From positions 2,480,001 to 2,544,000 of the forward strand of contig NC_022576.1 in NCBI RefSeq assembly GCF_000477435.1: 64,000 nucleotides of DNA, given 5' to 3'. Below, piece by piece: positions 1-8,153 of this stretch. Numbering within the stretch: the first letter of the stretch is position 1; the number at the start of each line of letters is the position of its first letter. This DNA is from Candidatus Symbiobacter mobilis CR. Its GTDB lineage: Bacteria > Pseudomonadota > Gammaproteobacteria > Burkholderiales > Burkholderiaceae_C. Position numbers and translations under genes: made by a program. The notes under the pieces were generated by a model. The model did no database searches. It was given only the letters and a program-made list of their open reading frames with translations, and was not told the DNA's origin.

Positions 1-33
1 TTCCGCCCCTGTGGCAAGCGCGGGGCACCACAA

Positions 34-60
34 ACAAAGGGGCCGTCCAGGCCCCTTTGT
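34..60. terminator. Hairpin, possible terminator
   Basis: A perfect 11-bp inverted repeat (ACAAAGGGGCC at 34-44, its complement at 50-60) encloses a 5-nt loop. The T run after it is short on either strand, so it may end a gene lying left of the window or serve the 158-562 operon end from the other side. No gene is seen in bases 1-157. Confidence 0.5.
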
Positions 61-157
61 TCGCCAACCCGATGCCTTGTATCGTACTGCCAAAGTGCAT
101 CGCCAAATTTCTATGGGTTGGGGAATGGGTTGGGGCGTTGGTAACAAGGAAGAAAAC

Positions 158-562
158 TTACTGGATCAAACCCTTGTTTTCTTCTTGCATGGCAGTACGA
201 AACTCTGAAACGGCTTTGTCGAGCGCGCCCAAACATCGTATGAAGATAGGAATAAATGTTTCTGGGTTTGGCAGAAATAATTCTATCGTTGCATAAACAT
301 TGTTGTATGGAGTTACATAAACTTTGGCTACTTTTATGTTTCGGGTAACCTCGTTGGTATTTTGATAGGCTTTGATACTTTCTTCTTCATTTTCGATGGG
401 CCAGATATTGGCCGCTAGAAGTATTATGTATTCTTCATCTTCATCGATTGTTTGAATATAATATGTTTTTCCTTCAAATTTGAATCTGATGTCGCTATCT
501 TCATCATATTTTGGGCGGAATCCTTCTTCTTCGAGGTATGATTTAATTGGTTCCAGGTTCAT
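158..562 (-). CDS. YbjN-like small acidic protein
   Basis: The product is 134 residues, strongly acidic (runs such as YDEDSD, DEDEEY and ENEEES) and lacks a signal peptide or membrane segment. The alternating beta-strand and helix pattern, with a tryptophan-proline near residue 54 and a C-terminal amphipathic helix, resembles YbjN/type III chaperone-like proteins, which usually bind other proteins; no enzymatic residues are evident. It is the last gene of a six-gene minus-strand operon (gap of 47 bp to the Cys/His gene) with AT-rich codons unlike the backbone at 7 kb. The function is not known; a chaperone or immunity-type role is inference only. Confidence 0.75.
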   Translation of the reverse strand: MNLEPIKSYLEEEGFRPKYDEDSDIRFKFEGKTYYIQTIDEDEEYIILLAANIWPIENEEESIKAYQNTNEVTRNIKVAKVYVTPYNNVYATIELFLPNPETFIPIFIRCLGALDKAVSEFRTAMQEENKGLIQ

Positions 563-609
563 GATAGAAATCTAATTAGTTAATTGAAAATTGTGATAAG
601 TAATGCAGA

Positions 610-864
610 TCACTTCTCGTGGCTTCTTGAAGGGCTGAATGAGCAAGTCCCGCCAATGCCTGTAAGGCCACACCAGATGCATTTGTTATCGCCATGGCCG
701 TGACGATGTGCCCCGTGGGGACTGTGTGCGCATGAATTTCCATAAGACCCTAATCCACAAAACTCGCAACGACTTTCATCCTCAATATGTTCGTGTGTCC
801 GATAGGGGCTGTATGGACAACCTTTGCCATACGTACCTAATCCGCAGTAACGGCATTTACTCAT
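610..864 (-). CDS. Triplicated Cys/His (zinc-ribbon-like) mini-protein
   Basis: An 84-residue protein built almost entirely of three tandem units of about 28 residues. Each starts with [KR]CxxCGL, continues GxxGxxCxxSP and ends with one or two histidines (THEH, AHRH, SHEK). Each unit therefore offers three Cys and one or two His, a likely zinc site. I chose the ATG at 864 because a GAGGTG ribosome site lies 5-6 nt upstream; an in-frame TTG at 876 is less likely. It sits between the 248-residue unknown gene and the YbjN-like gene in the low-GC operon. I do not know its function. Metal-dependent binding to protein or nucleic acid is plausible, and a modified-peptide substrate is possible but unsupported. 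Confidence 0.75.
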   Translation of the reverse strand: MSKCRYCGLGTYGKGCPYSPYRTHEHIEDESRCEFCGLGSYGNSCAHSPHGAHRHGHGDNKCIWCGLTGIGGTCSFSPSRSHEK

Positions 865-938
865 GATGCACCTCAATCAAAATTGGTAATTTGATATATT
901 TTCGTAAAATGGATGAGTAATACTTCACATAATTTTTA

Positions 939-1685
939 TTATTGCATTTGCCAAATCATCGTAGGACAGTATTTTTCTCCAGCATAACCAACACATGCAA
1001 AGTGTCTACCTTTGCGGTCGGAAAATGGCCTGGCATTCTGTATGAATTCTTCGGGGGTGTAACACGGGGGGTGTCGATAGTATTTCCACCACTCCTGATA
1101 TGTACCCTGTTTTCTATAAAAGGGCGATCCATCTGAGCCGTCCAGGGCAAGCAGTCCATGGGGGATGAGACGATTGCAAATTTCATCGATATGTTCATCG
1201 TTCAGCCACAAGTTTCCACTGCCACCTTCACCCTGACTATCTCCACGGTAGAAGAAAACACCAAGTTGAAAGTGTTCGGTTCGAAAACCTGAAAAGCCGT
1301 ATCCTCGTCGCTTGTGAATCCTGATCGTTCTTCCTGATTCTTGATGCATGTAGGTTTCGGTTAGTATGCATGGTTCGATGTCTTTAGAGTGACGGTAGTG
1401 CCAGCTTGGTTGGCCCTGGATGGAGGTATTTTGTAGGGTGTATCGTTCATCATCGAGGAGTAGGGGTTGATGTTGATCGGCTGGTAAATCCAATTTGTCA
1501 TGCTTGGTATCCTGGTGCCCAGGGGTGAAGTACCCTTTGTCTACGAACCAATAGTCTGTAATATACGGAGAGAATAGTTCGATGGGAATGAGGAGATCAT
1601 TTCCACTGCATGGATAGAACAGCGCTGTGTTTTGGATTGGTTCGAGGTATTTTTTGTCCAGTATCCATTGTTCAGACATTTTCAT
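939..1685 (-). CDS. Conserved-looking protein of unknown function
   Basis: A soluble protein of 248 residues. The N-terminal stretch (FYPCSGNDLLIP near residues 23-34, then YWFVDKGYF) has the look of a Rossmann-type strand-loop-helix, somewhat like a degenerate methyltransferase motif I, but no convincing cofactor site is present. The C-terminal half is rich in aromatic residues and has scattered Cys (EPC, EIC, PPC, FAC, KYC). A second ATG two codons in (1679) is an alternative start. It is the fourth gene of the low-GC operon, 43 bp after the cysteine-protease-like gene. I do not recognise a named family with confidence. Confidence 0.7.
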   Translation of the reverse strand: MKMSEQWILDKKYLEPIQNTALFYPCSGNDLLIPIELFSPYITDYWFVDKGYFTPGHQDTKHDKLDLPADQHQPLLLDDERYTLQNTSIQGQPSWHYRHSKDIEPCILTETYMHQESGRTIRIHKRRGYGFSGFRTEHFQLGVFFYRGDSQGEGGSGNLWLNDEHIDEICNRLIPHGLLALDGSDGSPFYRKQGTYQEWWKYYRHPPCYTPEEFIQNARPFSDRKGRHFACVGYAGEKYCPTMIWQMQ

Positions 1686-1728
1686 AGAAACTAATGATCA
1701 TGAAAGTAACCTGCATGGATCGATTTTT

Positions 1729-2238
1729 TCATAATCCACGTTCGTGATTGGCTGGTACGATACGAAAAATTCTTTTGATGTATCGCTGATTATCTGGATA
1801 TTCTTGTAGCTGTAGAGGAGTATCCCATCTGGTGTCGTAGACCGTACTTTTGTATAGCACGACAAAATGTGACCCACAAATCCATCCGTTTTCGTCTGGT
1901 TCAGCGCCAATTTCTCCCGGTGACAAAGAAGAGTAAGTGCTGATTGTGAAAAGGTCATCAATTCTTAAAAGCTCTTTGACGTAATGTTGCAGCCGACGGA
2001 AGTCGGTGGAGCAGTATGCCAATTTCATCCCGTGTGTTTGTAGATAGCGGGACCAACTAATGGGATCTTGGGTGTTGATTTGGTTGCGTACATTCGATGG
2101 TTCCTCCTTGGTTAGCAGGCTGAGGCCCGTTGAGACACAGGATGTACCAATTTGTTGGCGATGTTGAATCAAAAGATTCGGAAAGAATTGTTCATTTTTA
2201 TCAGGCCAGAGATTGGTGTATAGGTCATGCGTATTCAT
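1729..2238 (-). CDS. Papain/C39-like cysteine protease-fold protein
   Basis: The product is 169 residues with the ordered catalytic signature of papain-fold or C39-like peptidases. Q29 lies five residues before C34 in QQIGTSCVS at the start of a helix, H124 is in the strand GSHFVVLY, and D135 follows in VYDTRWD. The length equals a bare peptidase domain. There is no signal peptide, so it would act in the cytoplasm unless exported otherwise. It lies 41 bp after the methyltransferase gene and before the 248-residue unknown. Similar folds also occur in transglutaminases and deamidating effectors, so the reaction (proteolysis, deamidation or peptide transfer) cannot be settled. Confidence 0.65.
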   Translation of the reverse strand: MNTHDLYTNLWPDKNEQFFPNLLIQHRQQIGTSCVSTGLSLLTKEEPSNVRNQINTQDPISWSRYLQTHGMKLAYCSTDFRRLQHYVKELLRIDDLFTISTYSSLSPGEIGAEPDENGWICGSHFVVLYKSTVYDTRWDTPLQLQEYPDNQRYIKRIFRIVPANHERGL

Positions 2239-2279
2239 AGAATGAATTGAAATGGATGCAAAGTCAATTGAGAAAATAA

Positions 2280-3020
2280 CTATCTATCAGTGGAAGGCTT
2301 AGAAAATTTCATATAGGTGGCATAAGAAGCATTTTGATTTTCTTGCGGGTCGTGTGCAAATCCGCAATGTTTCGCCTGGCCTGCAATTTCCTTCGTGGAC
2401 CAATACCGTATATGGAAACTGTCATCGTAATGTTGCCATTGATTATCGTTGAATATTTCTATATGATCATTGTATGCATATAGATTTTTTTGAAATGGTT
2501 CAATTTTTTCAACTTGGACTATTCTTCGTATGTGCTCGTTGGTAAACTCTGTGTTCTGAAATAACGCCCTGTTAGGAACATCCAATAGCATTGCCCCACC
2601 AGGTTTCAAGGCTGTGTATGCGGATTGAAGTGCCAGTTGCAAAGCATTTTCGTCCAGTAAGTAAGATACGATAGTAAAAATGCACAAAGCCAAATCGAAC
2701 TGTGTATCGGATTGATACGAGCCAATATCACTATGCACACACTGGATAGATTGGTTTTGATCTTTGGCGCGCAGACGGTTCAGCATCGGCAAGCTGCGTT
2801 CTACTGCCGTGACAGCATAACCGGCTTGGGCCAATGGAATCGCCAAACGGCCAGTGCCAGCGCCAAAATCTACGATTGCTGACCCTGCCGGCATGAGACT
2901 CTGAATATAGCTGATCGTGTTTTCTGTCAATGTACTGTATACATCGCGAAATTGTTCTTCGTATACGCAGTCGTATATTTCAGCCCATGCATCGTGAGGT
3001 TGTGGCTGCATGGTTTTCAT
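2280..3020 (-). CDS. Class I SAM-dependent methyltransferase
   Basis: This 246-residue protein has a clear motif I (VDFGAGTGRLAIPLA, about residues 50-64), an acidic residue ending strand 2 (AVERS), a motif II/post-II region (DLALCIFTIVSYLL) and motif III (LKPGGAMLLDVPNR). The fold is that of small-molecule or peptide methyltransferases; the acceptor cannot be read from the sequence. Its start codon overlaps the stop of the aspartic-protease gene by 4 bp (ATGA type), so the two are translationally coupled. The coupling suggests that both act on the same target, though that is inference. Confidence 0.8.
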   Translation of the reverse strand: MKTMQPQPHDAWAEIYDCVYEEQFRDVYSTLTENTISYIQSLMPAGSAIVDFGAGTGRLAIPLAQAGYAVTAVERSLPMLNRLRAKDQNQSIQCVHSDIGSYQSDTQFDLALCIFTIVSYLLDENALQLALQSAYTALKPGGAMLLDVPNRALFQNTEFTNEHIRRIVQVEKIEPFQKNLYAYNDHIEIFNDNQWQHYDDSFHIRYWSTKEIAGQAKHCGFAHDPQENQNASYATYMKFSKPSTDR

Positions 3021-3691
3021 CCAAAAATAAGAACATTGCGCCGCGAAAAATACCCCAAAATTCTGTTTCCCATCGTTTCATTACCGATGATTCCGGAAGC
3101 CCCAGCCATACTCAGTGCCATCGCTAAGGGTTGGGGCAGGGTACCGCATCGCAATTCAAAATGTTCAGACTCCAGTTCTATAGGAAGCCGATTTGTTGCT
3201 GTAGTGAATCGGCGGTAGCCGGGATAGAAATCCTGGAATTCTCCCAAAGACGGGTAGTTTGCAAGACTCTGCTCCTGAAAATAGGATATTGGCGAAGCAG
3301 TATCAAAAAACATTTGATGTTCAGCATTTTCGATGATTGCAATGACGATCGGGACACCCAAGACGCTCGTCAGTGGCACTGTGGTGCCATGTACGCTTAG
3401 GGTATCGTGAGAAAGTTCCAGGATATTGTTCCGGGTGTCCAGGATCACATCCAGATCATTCAGAATATCCGAGCCGATAATTCCGGAAGTGGGATGATTG
3501 ACGTATTGGGATAACTCTTTGCCATCGAGTCCCATGTATTCTGCGACGATCTCATATTTTTGATCGGCCAGTTGTAGAGATATCGAGGTCCCGAAACTGG
3601 TTGGGGACCCAGTATCGATAATCCAATCCGCACCGTCGATGGTTGTGAAATAGTGTCCATTTTGGAAAGACAAGGGCAATTGCATTTTCAT
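3017..3691 (-). CDS. Two-lobed minimal aspartic protease (tandem retropepsin)
   Basis: A 224-residue protein with two copies of the retropepsin core. Lobe 1 has WIIDTGSPTSF (D26-T27-G28) and the hydrophobic-hydrophobic-Gly motif SGIIGSD (69-75). Lobe 2 has MFFDTASPISYF (D130-T131-A132) and SGIIGNE (199-205). Having D-T-G/A and a psi-loop in both halves is the arrangement of pepsin-type enzymes, but the chain is about two thirds the length of pepsins and close to two fused retroviral-type monomers. No signal peptide is seen. It is the first gene of the six-gene operon and overlaps the methyltransferase by 4 bp. Catalytic activity is inferred from motifs only. Confidence 0.75.
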   Translation of the reverse strand: MKMQLPLSFQNGHYFTTIDGADWIIDTGSPTSFGTSISLQLADQKYEIVAEYMGLDGKELSQYVNHPTSGIIGSDILNDLDVILDTRNNILELSHDTLSVHGTTVPLTSVLGVPIVIAIIENAEHQMFFDTASPISYFQEQSLANYPSLGEFQDFYPGYRRFTTATNRLPIELESEHFELRCGTLPQPLAMALSMAGASGIIGNETMGNRILGYFSRRNVLIFG

Positions 3692-3973
3692 GATGGGTTA
3701 CAAGTAAGGTATACAGGCGAAGGAGTTCCATTCTTGTCAATGCGAATCCGAAAGTTATCCAGTGAGTGCTGTGATTCCCCTATCAACTAGGGTGGTGGTG
3801 GACTCATGGTGAGGAATCTCGTTGCATTGACTATGGCGGCACTGTACGCCCAGAGCGCGAGAATCGCTTTCGTCCTGTATGCAAGTTTCCGCCTTGCGCC
3901 GACGTGGTATGCCATGGGCACAGACGTACCCAGCAATCCCGTGCTGGGTGCCGGGTGCTGTGTCGCAACCCGG
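3692..3973. other. Intergenic region with small hairpin
   Basis: About 280 bp between the low-GC operon and the WYL gene, where base composition changes from AT-rich to GC-rich. It should hold the promoter of the minus-strand operon near 3692-3780. A perfect 8-bp inverted repeat (ACCCAGCA at 3928-3935, TGCTGGGT at 3942-3949) lies 25 bp past the WYL stop and could act as a weak terminator, although no T run follows. No convincing gene was found. Confidence 0.45.
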
Positions 3974-4996
3974 CTAGGAGATGCCCTGGTACTGTTCAGC
4001 CAGGCTGCGTGCTTGGGATGCCATCGTCGTCCGCAGTTCGTTCGGTTCCAGCACTTCCACCTTGTCTCCGAAACCCAGCAGCCATCGGTACAACGTCCCC
4101 GACAGCGTTGTGGTGAAAGTCACCACGGCGGTATGGCCTTGCGCGTCCACATTGACGGTTTGATTTGGGCTGATCCTGTTTTCTTGCAGCAGGGTGCATA
4201 CGTACCCACGGGCCAGGAGCTTGACGGTGACAGGGGTCGTGTTTTGCACGAAGTTCGCCAACCCTTGCGTTTTGGCAAGCTGTTCCACGGTCTGCGAAGG
4301 GTCCGGCAAGGCACAGACCGTATCGGTCAAAGCCACCACGTCTTCCAGGCGTTGGATCGCATACACCCTCGCCATTTGCTGTGACTGCTTGAGGTCGGCC
4401 TGGTCGTAGGCAACGAGGTAGTGCTGGGGGCCCCGCAGCATGACACCGACGGGATGCAGCCACCGTTCCCGTGCAGTCGTCTCGCCACGTGTCCGATAAC
4501 AAGCTTTGAGCACGCATCGTTGGCGAATCGCCAGAATGATTTCGGACTGGATCGTGGGGTCGGGTCTGGCATTGGGCGTGAGCAGTACCGTATCAGGCAC
4601 CGTCAAAAAACACCCAGGCTGCAAACGGAAATAGGAATCGGCGTTTTGTAAGCGATGCAAAAATTCACGAACCAAGTCTTGCGGAACCCCTTGCTGCAAC
4701 AGCCCGTGTTGCAGATCATCGAGATGCACCGGCAAAGCTACCTGCGGAGAACGCCGGTAACGCAGTGCTGTTCCTTCATTGGTGCCATGGCAGCACACGA
4801 TTTCCTTGCGAGATCGCATGAGCTGGAGGTCGCCTTGTAGCGTGCGCACTTGGGCTTCCTCGTTCTTGCAATCGTCGTAATGCTTGCGCAGTGCCTGCAA
4901 AAGCTCCCGCATGGTTTTGCCAGGCGCAGTGCTGTCGTAATCGGGCAATGCGACCCAAATGGCATGGCAGCGGCGTTGGCGGTGGGTGCTGAACAT
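3974..4996 (-). CDS. WYL-domain transcriptional regulator
   Basis: The protein is 340 residues from the chosen ATG, which has GGAG 8 nt upstream; the open frame runs further 5' but that part looks non-coding. The N-terminus has a winged-helix-like stretch ending RTLQGDLQLM, the usual RTxxRDL pattern of YafY/DeoR-type regulators. The WYL domain follows with ERWLHPVGVMLRGPQHYLVAYD, and the C-terminal extension ends in a helix. WYL proteins bind ligands or nucleic acids and often control DNA-damage or phage-defence genes. A Fic gene lies 250 bp upstream on the same strand; whether it is a target is unknown. Confidence 0.8.
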   Translation of the reverse strand: MFSTHRQRRCHAIWVALPDYDSTAPGKTMRELLQALRKHYDDCKNEEAQVRTLQGDLQLMRSRKEIVCCHGTNEGTALRYRRSPQVALPVHLDDLQHGLLQQGVPQDLVREFLHRLQNADSYFRLQPGCFLTVPDTVLLTPNARPDPTIQSEIILAIRQRCVLKACYRTRGETTARERWLHPVGVMLRGPQHYLVAYDQADLKQSQQMARVYAIQRLEDVVALTDTVCALPDPSQTVEQLAKTQGLANFVQNTTPVTVKLLARGYVCTLLQENRISPNQTVNVDAQGHTAVVTFTTTLSGTLYRWLLGFGDKVEVLEPNELRTTMASQARSLAEQYQGIS

Positions 4997-5248
4997 GTGG
5001 GGGCTCCATGGCGCGAGGGAGGAAGACGGGAGGGATGCACTCGGTTCGTGACGCCAGAGGAACGACACCAGCACACAGCCAATGCATTGCACCCAAAACA
5101 CAGCAAAGTGTAGGAACACGTACCTGGGCGAACTGGAAACCGACCGCACGGAATAAGAAATGCGCCGCCTGCTGTACGTCGCTGCTACCTGAAGATGCAA
5201 AGGTTTTGCAGTCAGACATAAAACTCGTCGATGCAGGGTTGTCGGCTT

Positions 5249-6781
5249 TCAGTCATCACCGACTTCTTCTTCTTCTTCTTCTAGTAGCACCCCTTTCATG
5301 CGGCGAGCCACCGTGGATTCGATGTCGTCCAGTACCACCGGCAACACCCTTTCCGCAAAGCGCTTGCGCCGGTTCTTCGAAAGTCGGCCACCGTTCTGAT
5401 AAATGGACACGATCAGTGTCGCCAGATCGCTGCCGCGCAAGTCGTGCCTTGCGTTGATATGGCGGGCCACATCGTCAAACAACCCCAAGAATTCCACCTC
5501 CTGTTTCAGATGGAGGTCCAGCGCAGTCTGTGCCATGTCCACCATGCACTGCACGCCCTCAGTCAGGTCCATGGTGCGGAACCAGATGTCGGCGTTTGCC
5601 CGCCACTGGTAGCTGTAGTGTTCGTCGCCCGCCCAGGTCACGTCGCACAGTGCGCGCGCCGGTTTGCTGAAGGCTATCAGCGCATCCAAGTAACGCTGCT
5701 CGTGCTTTTTCATGGCTACCGAAATCGGCAGCAAAAACCCCGCAGGCAAAGCGCCGGATTGCCCCAGGCAGTGATGCACCAGAAAGCGGGAGAGACGGCC
5801 ATTGCCATCCATGAACGGGTGGATGAGCACGAACCCGAACGAGACCACCGCAGCGTGTACCAGAGCGTCCACATTCGGTGGTCGGCGGTTGGCTAGGTGC
5901 ATCAAGTGCTGCATGAGTTCCGCACTCAGATCGGGTTCCGGCGGCACATACGTTACCCCGGCAGCACCCAGCGCATGGCTCTGTAGGCGGTTCTGCTCGG
6001 TGCGGAACTGCACGGCCTTGTCGAATGGGTTGGTGGTGATCGCATTCTGCAATTCCACCAGGTACTCCTCATTCAACTCGCGCTGGTCGTGCGCACGCTG
6101 CAGCAGGCGGGCAAAGAGCTTGGTTTTGTCCAGACTGGGGGTTTCGCCTTCGATCGCATAGGAGCCTTCTGTTTCGCTCAGGTACGCCCATGACAGGGCG
6201 CGATCCAGCATCTGCGGCCCGATCGACGACGCAAAATCCGAGGCCTCCCGCAGTACCCCCCGTTTCAGCGCGGCTTGTAGTGCTGGCGTTCGGCGCACCA
6301 TAGGGCAGAACGCAAGGTGGCCCAGGCCGTTGAAATCCACGCGCCAGCGCGGATGTCGGCGCGACGCACCTACCAGGTACTCTCCCTCATCGAACATCGA
6401 CACATACGCAGCCTTGATGGATGGGTCCGGTAGACCGGCAATCGTCCGCCCGTTCATGGCTTCCCAAAGAAAACACAGCTTGCGCAGGTAGGTGCCGTTG
6501 GGAGTGAGCACGAACGCTTGGATTACGCTGGCATCGTCTATCCGGCGCACGGCCTCTGCCAGATAGCCAAGATGTACACCTTCGTGCTTGATTGCGAACA
6601 GCGCTTGGTCCAACCATTGCTGCGGTGGCGCAAGCTTGGCAGGAACCAGCAGCGCACCATCTGGCAAGCGTTGCAGGCTCTGCACGGCTGCCACCCGCGC
6701 CCGTCGCGACCCCAAAAAGTCTGGTGCGTCGAGCTGTTCCTGCATCCATGCGTATCCGATGGGGGTGGCACTCATGTCCAA
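5249..6781 (-). CDS. Fic-family AMP/NMP-transferase with inhibitory motif
   Basis: The protein is 510 residues. The canonical Fic active-site loop HPFMDGNGRLSR is at 321-332, with catalytic His321, acidic Asp325 and the anion-binding GNGR, so it should transfer AMP (or another nucleotide or phosphate moiety) to hydroxyl side chains of target proteins. An upstream S-x-x-x-E-G element (SYAIEG, 207-212) fits the autoinhibitory helix of class II Fic proteins, whose Glu blocks ATP gamma-phosphate binding. The C-terminal 120 residues look like a helical winged-helix-type extension ending in a poly-Glu tail. No antitoxin gene is adjacent. A second ATG at 6775 is an alternative start. Confidence 0.9.
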   Translation of the reverse strand: MDMSATPIGYAWMQEQLDAPDFLGSRRARVAAVQSLQRLPDGALLVPAKLAPPQQWLDQALFAIKHEGVHLGYLAEAVRRIDDASVIQAFVLTPNGTYLRKLCFLWEAMNGRTIAGLPDPSIKAAYVSMFDEGEYLVGASRRHPRWRVDFNGLGHLAFCPMVRRTPALQAALKRGVLREASDFASSIGPQMLDRALSWAYLSETEGSYAIEGETPSLDKTKLFARLLQRAHDQRELNEEYLVELQNAITTNPFDKAVQFRTEQNRLQSHALGAAGVTYVPPEPDLSAELMQHLMHLANRRPPNVDALVHAAVVSFGFVLIHPFMDGNGRLSRFLVHHCLGQSGALPAGFLLPISVAMKKHEQRYLDALIAFSKPARALCDVTWAGDEHYSYQWRANADIWFRTMDLTEGVQCMVDMAQTALDLHLKQEVEFLGLFDDVARHINARHDLRGSDLATLIVSIYQNGGRLSKNRRKRFAERVLPVVLDDIESTVARRMKGVLLEEEEEEVGDD

Positions 6782-6991
6782 CTTGGCTGTTGCAGTGGAA
6801 AAAAATTCAGTGAGCCGACATTTTCTTCAATGCACTTGAATTTTTGGACATTTTTTTCAGAATGCAGAAGGAAGTGACTACAGGGACTGAAAAATTGTCT
6901 AGGCATGGCGGGGCACGATAGTCCTCGCGCTGCGGACGACCATTTCTGCGAGCATTGCATGGCAGAGGACTAGGCTTGCCGCAGATCACCC

Positions 6992-7030
6992 AAAAAAAAC
7001 GGGTTCGACCTGGCAAGGACGAACCCGTTT
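6992..7030 (-). terminator. Rho-independent terminator after tRNA-Arg(ACG)
   Basis: Read on the minus strand, the 11-bp stem AAACGGGTTCG with its complement is followed by eight T residues. It lies 28 bp beyond the 3' end of the tRNA, as expected for a tRNA transcription terminator. The roughly 210 bp from here to the Fic gene hold nothing recognisable. Confidence 0.85.
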
Positions 7031-7057
7031 CATGGTGATGGTTTTCTGGTAACAGTC

Positions 7058-7134
7058 TGGCGCGGCTGGCAGGAATCGAACCCACGACCCCTTGGTTCGT
7101 AGCCAAGTACTCTATCCAGCTGAGCTACAGCCGC
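7058..7134 (-). tRNA. tRNA-Arg (anticodon ACG)
   Basis: The 77-nt cloverleaf reads GCGGCTG in the 5' acceptor arm pairing with CAGCCGC, followed by discriminator G and an encoded CCA. The anticodon stem CTTGG/CCAAG carries the loop CTACGAA, giving anticodon ACG, whose A34 is normally edited to inosine. The T arm has the usual GGTTCGATTCC. It lies divergent to livH. Confidence 0.95.
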
Positions 7135-7223
7135 GCAGGCTTGGAAGTGTAGCGGAAACCCGCAAAAGGGTCATTTTGGCGCCGTCGGCACAATCATTGG
7201 CTTTCTTGCACGTTGGAACCTGG

Positions 7224-8153
7224 ATGGAAGCCTTTCTGGTGCTGTTGTTCCACGCAGTGGGTTCCGGGCTGATCCTGTTCCTGCTGGGGGCGGGGTTGAC
7301 GTTGGTGTATGGGCTGATGGGGGTGATGAACTTCGCCCATGCGTCGATGTCGATGCTCGGTGCGTACCTGGGGTATAGCTTGTCGGGGCACATCGGGTTT
7401 GTCGGGGCGCTGTGCGTGGCGCCTGTGGCGACGGGGCTTGTGGGGGCGGCGTTCGAGCGCTTCGTGCTGCGCAGGGCGCATGGGCAAGGGCCGTTGGCGG
7501 AGCTGCTGGTCACGTTCGGCGCCAGTTATCTCATCCTGGAACTGGTGCAGTGGGTGTGGGGGCGCGGGCCTGTGGACTACCGCGTTCCGGCAGCGTTGGC
7601 CGGCGTCTGGCGCGTGCATGGCGTGGGCGTTCCCGTGTATCGGTTGGTTGCGATGGGGGTCTCCGTGTTCGTGCTGGCCGGGCTGTGGTGGGTGTGGAGC
7701 TGTACCCGCATCGGGCCGTTGCTGCGGGCGGCTGCCACGCATCCGCAGGCTTTGCAGACGCTGGGCTATGACGTGCCCAGCCTGCTGATGTGGACTTTTG
7801 GCGCGGGGTCGGCGCTGGCGGGGCTGGCAGGGGTGTTGGCCGGGAATCTGTATGTCACCGAACCGGAGATGGCGGCATCGGTGGCGGGGTGGCTGTTCGT
7901 CGTGGTCGTGGTCGGGGGGCTGGGGTCGTTGCGCGGGGCTTTCGTGGCCTCGATGGCGCTGGGAATGGTGCAGACCTTGGCCGCCGCCGCTCCCGCCACC
8001 TTGGGCGATTTGCTGCAAGTGCCGGGCTGGAGCGGTGGGGCGGCACACTGCGCCGTGTGTGCCGTTCCCTTGGGTGCCATCGCGCCGATGTTGCCGTACC
8101 TGTGGCTGGTGGTGGCCTTGGCATTGCGGCCCGTGGAGGACACCCGGCAATGA
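7224..8153 (+). CDS. livH: Branched-chain amino-acid-type ABC permease LivH
   Basis: A 309-residue inner-membrane permease of the hydrophobic amino-acid transporter (HAAT) family with about eight membrane segments. The family fingerprint LTLVYGLMGVMNFAHASMSMLGAYLGY lies near residues 22-48 and a GGLGSLRGAFVASMALG loop near 228-244. The ATG at 7224 starts directly at the first membrane helix; the open frame continues upstream through the divergent tRNA, so longer starts are rejected. It overlaps livM by 4 bp (ATGA). The expected solute is a branched-chain amino acid, but amide or urea transporters share this family, and no periplasmic binding protein is present to decide. Confidence 0.88.
   Translation: MEAFLVLLFHAVGSGLILFLLGAGLTLVYGLMGVMNFAHASMSMLGAYLGYSLSGHIGFVGALCVAPVATGLVGAAFERFVLRRAHGQGPLAELLVTFGASYLILELVQWVWGRGPVDYRVPAALAGVWRVHGVGVPVYRLVAMGVSVFVLAGLWWVWSCTRIGPLLRAAATHPQALQTLGYDVPSLLMWTFGAGSALAGLAGVLAGNLYVTEPEMAASVAGWLFVVVVVGGLGSLRGAFVASMALGMVQTLAAAAPATLGDLLQVPGWSGGAAHCAVCAVPLGAIAPMLPYLWLVVALALRPVEDTRQ

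Noticed and set aside
11..296. Short plus-strand frames at the left edge
   Set aside because: They lie over a terminator-like hairpin and antisense to the YbjN-like gene, with no signature.
3806..4384. 192-residue plus-strand frame opposite the WYL gene
   Set aside because: It is antisense to the well-supported WYL domain and has no recognisable motif.
4776..5219. 147-residue minus-strand frame overlapping the WYL gene start
   Set aside because: It overlaps the WYL coding region in another frame; its composition is unlike a real protein and it has no homology signature.
7058..7134. Second island attached to tRNA-Arg(ACG), explaining the low-GC operon at 0.1-3.7 kb
   Set aside because: I found no copy of this tRNA's 3' end elsewhere in the window, and GC-rich Fic and WYL genes lie between.
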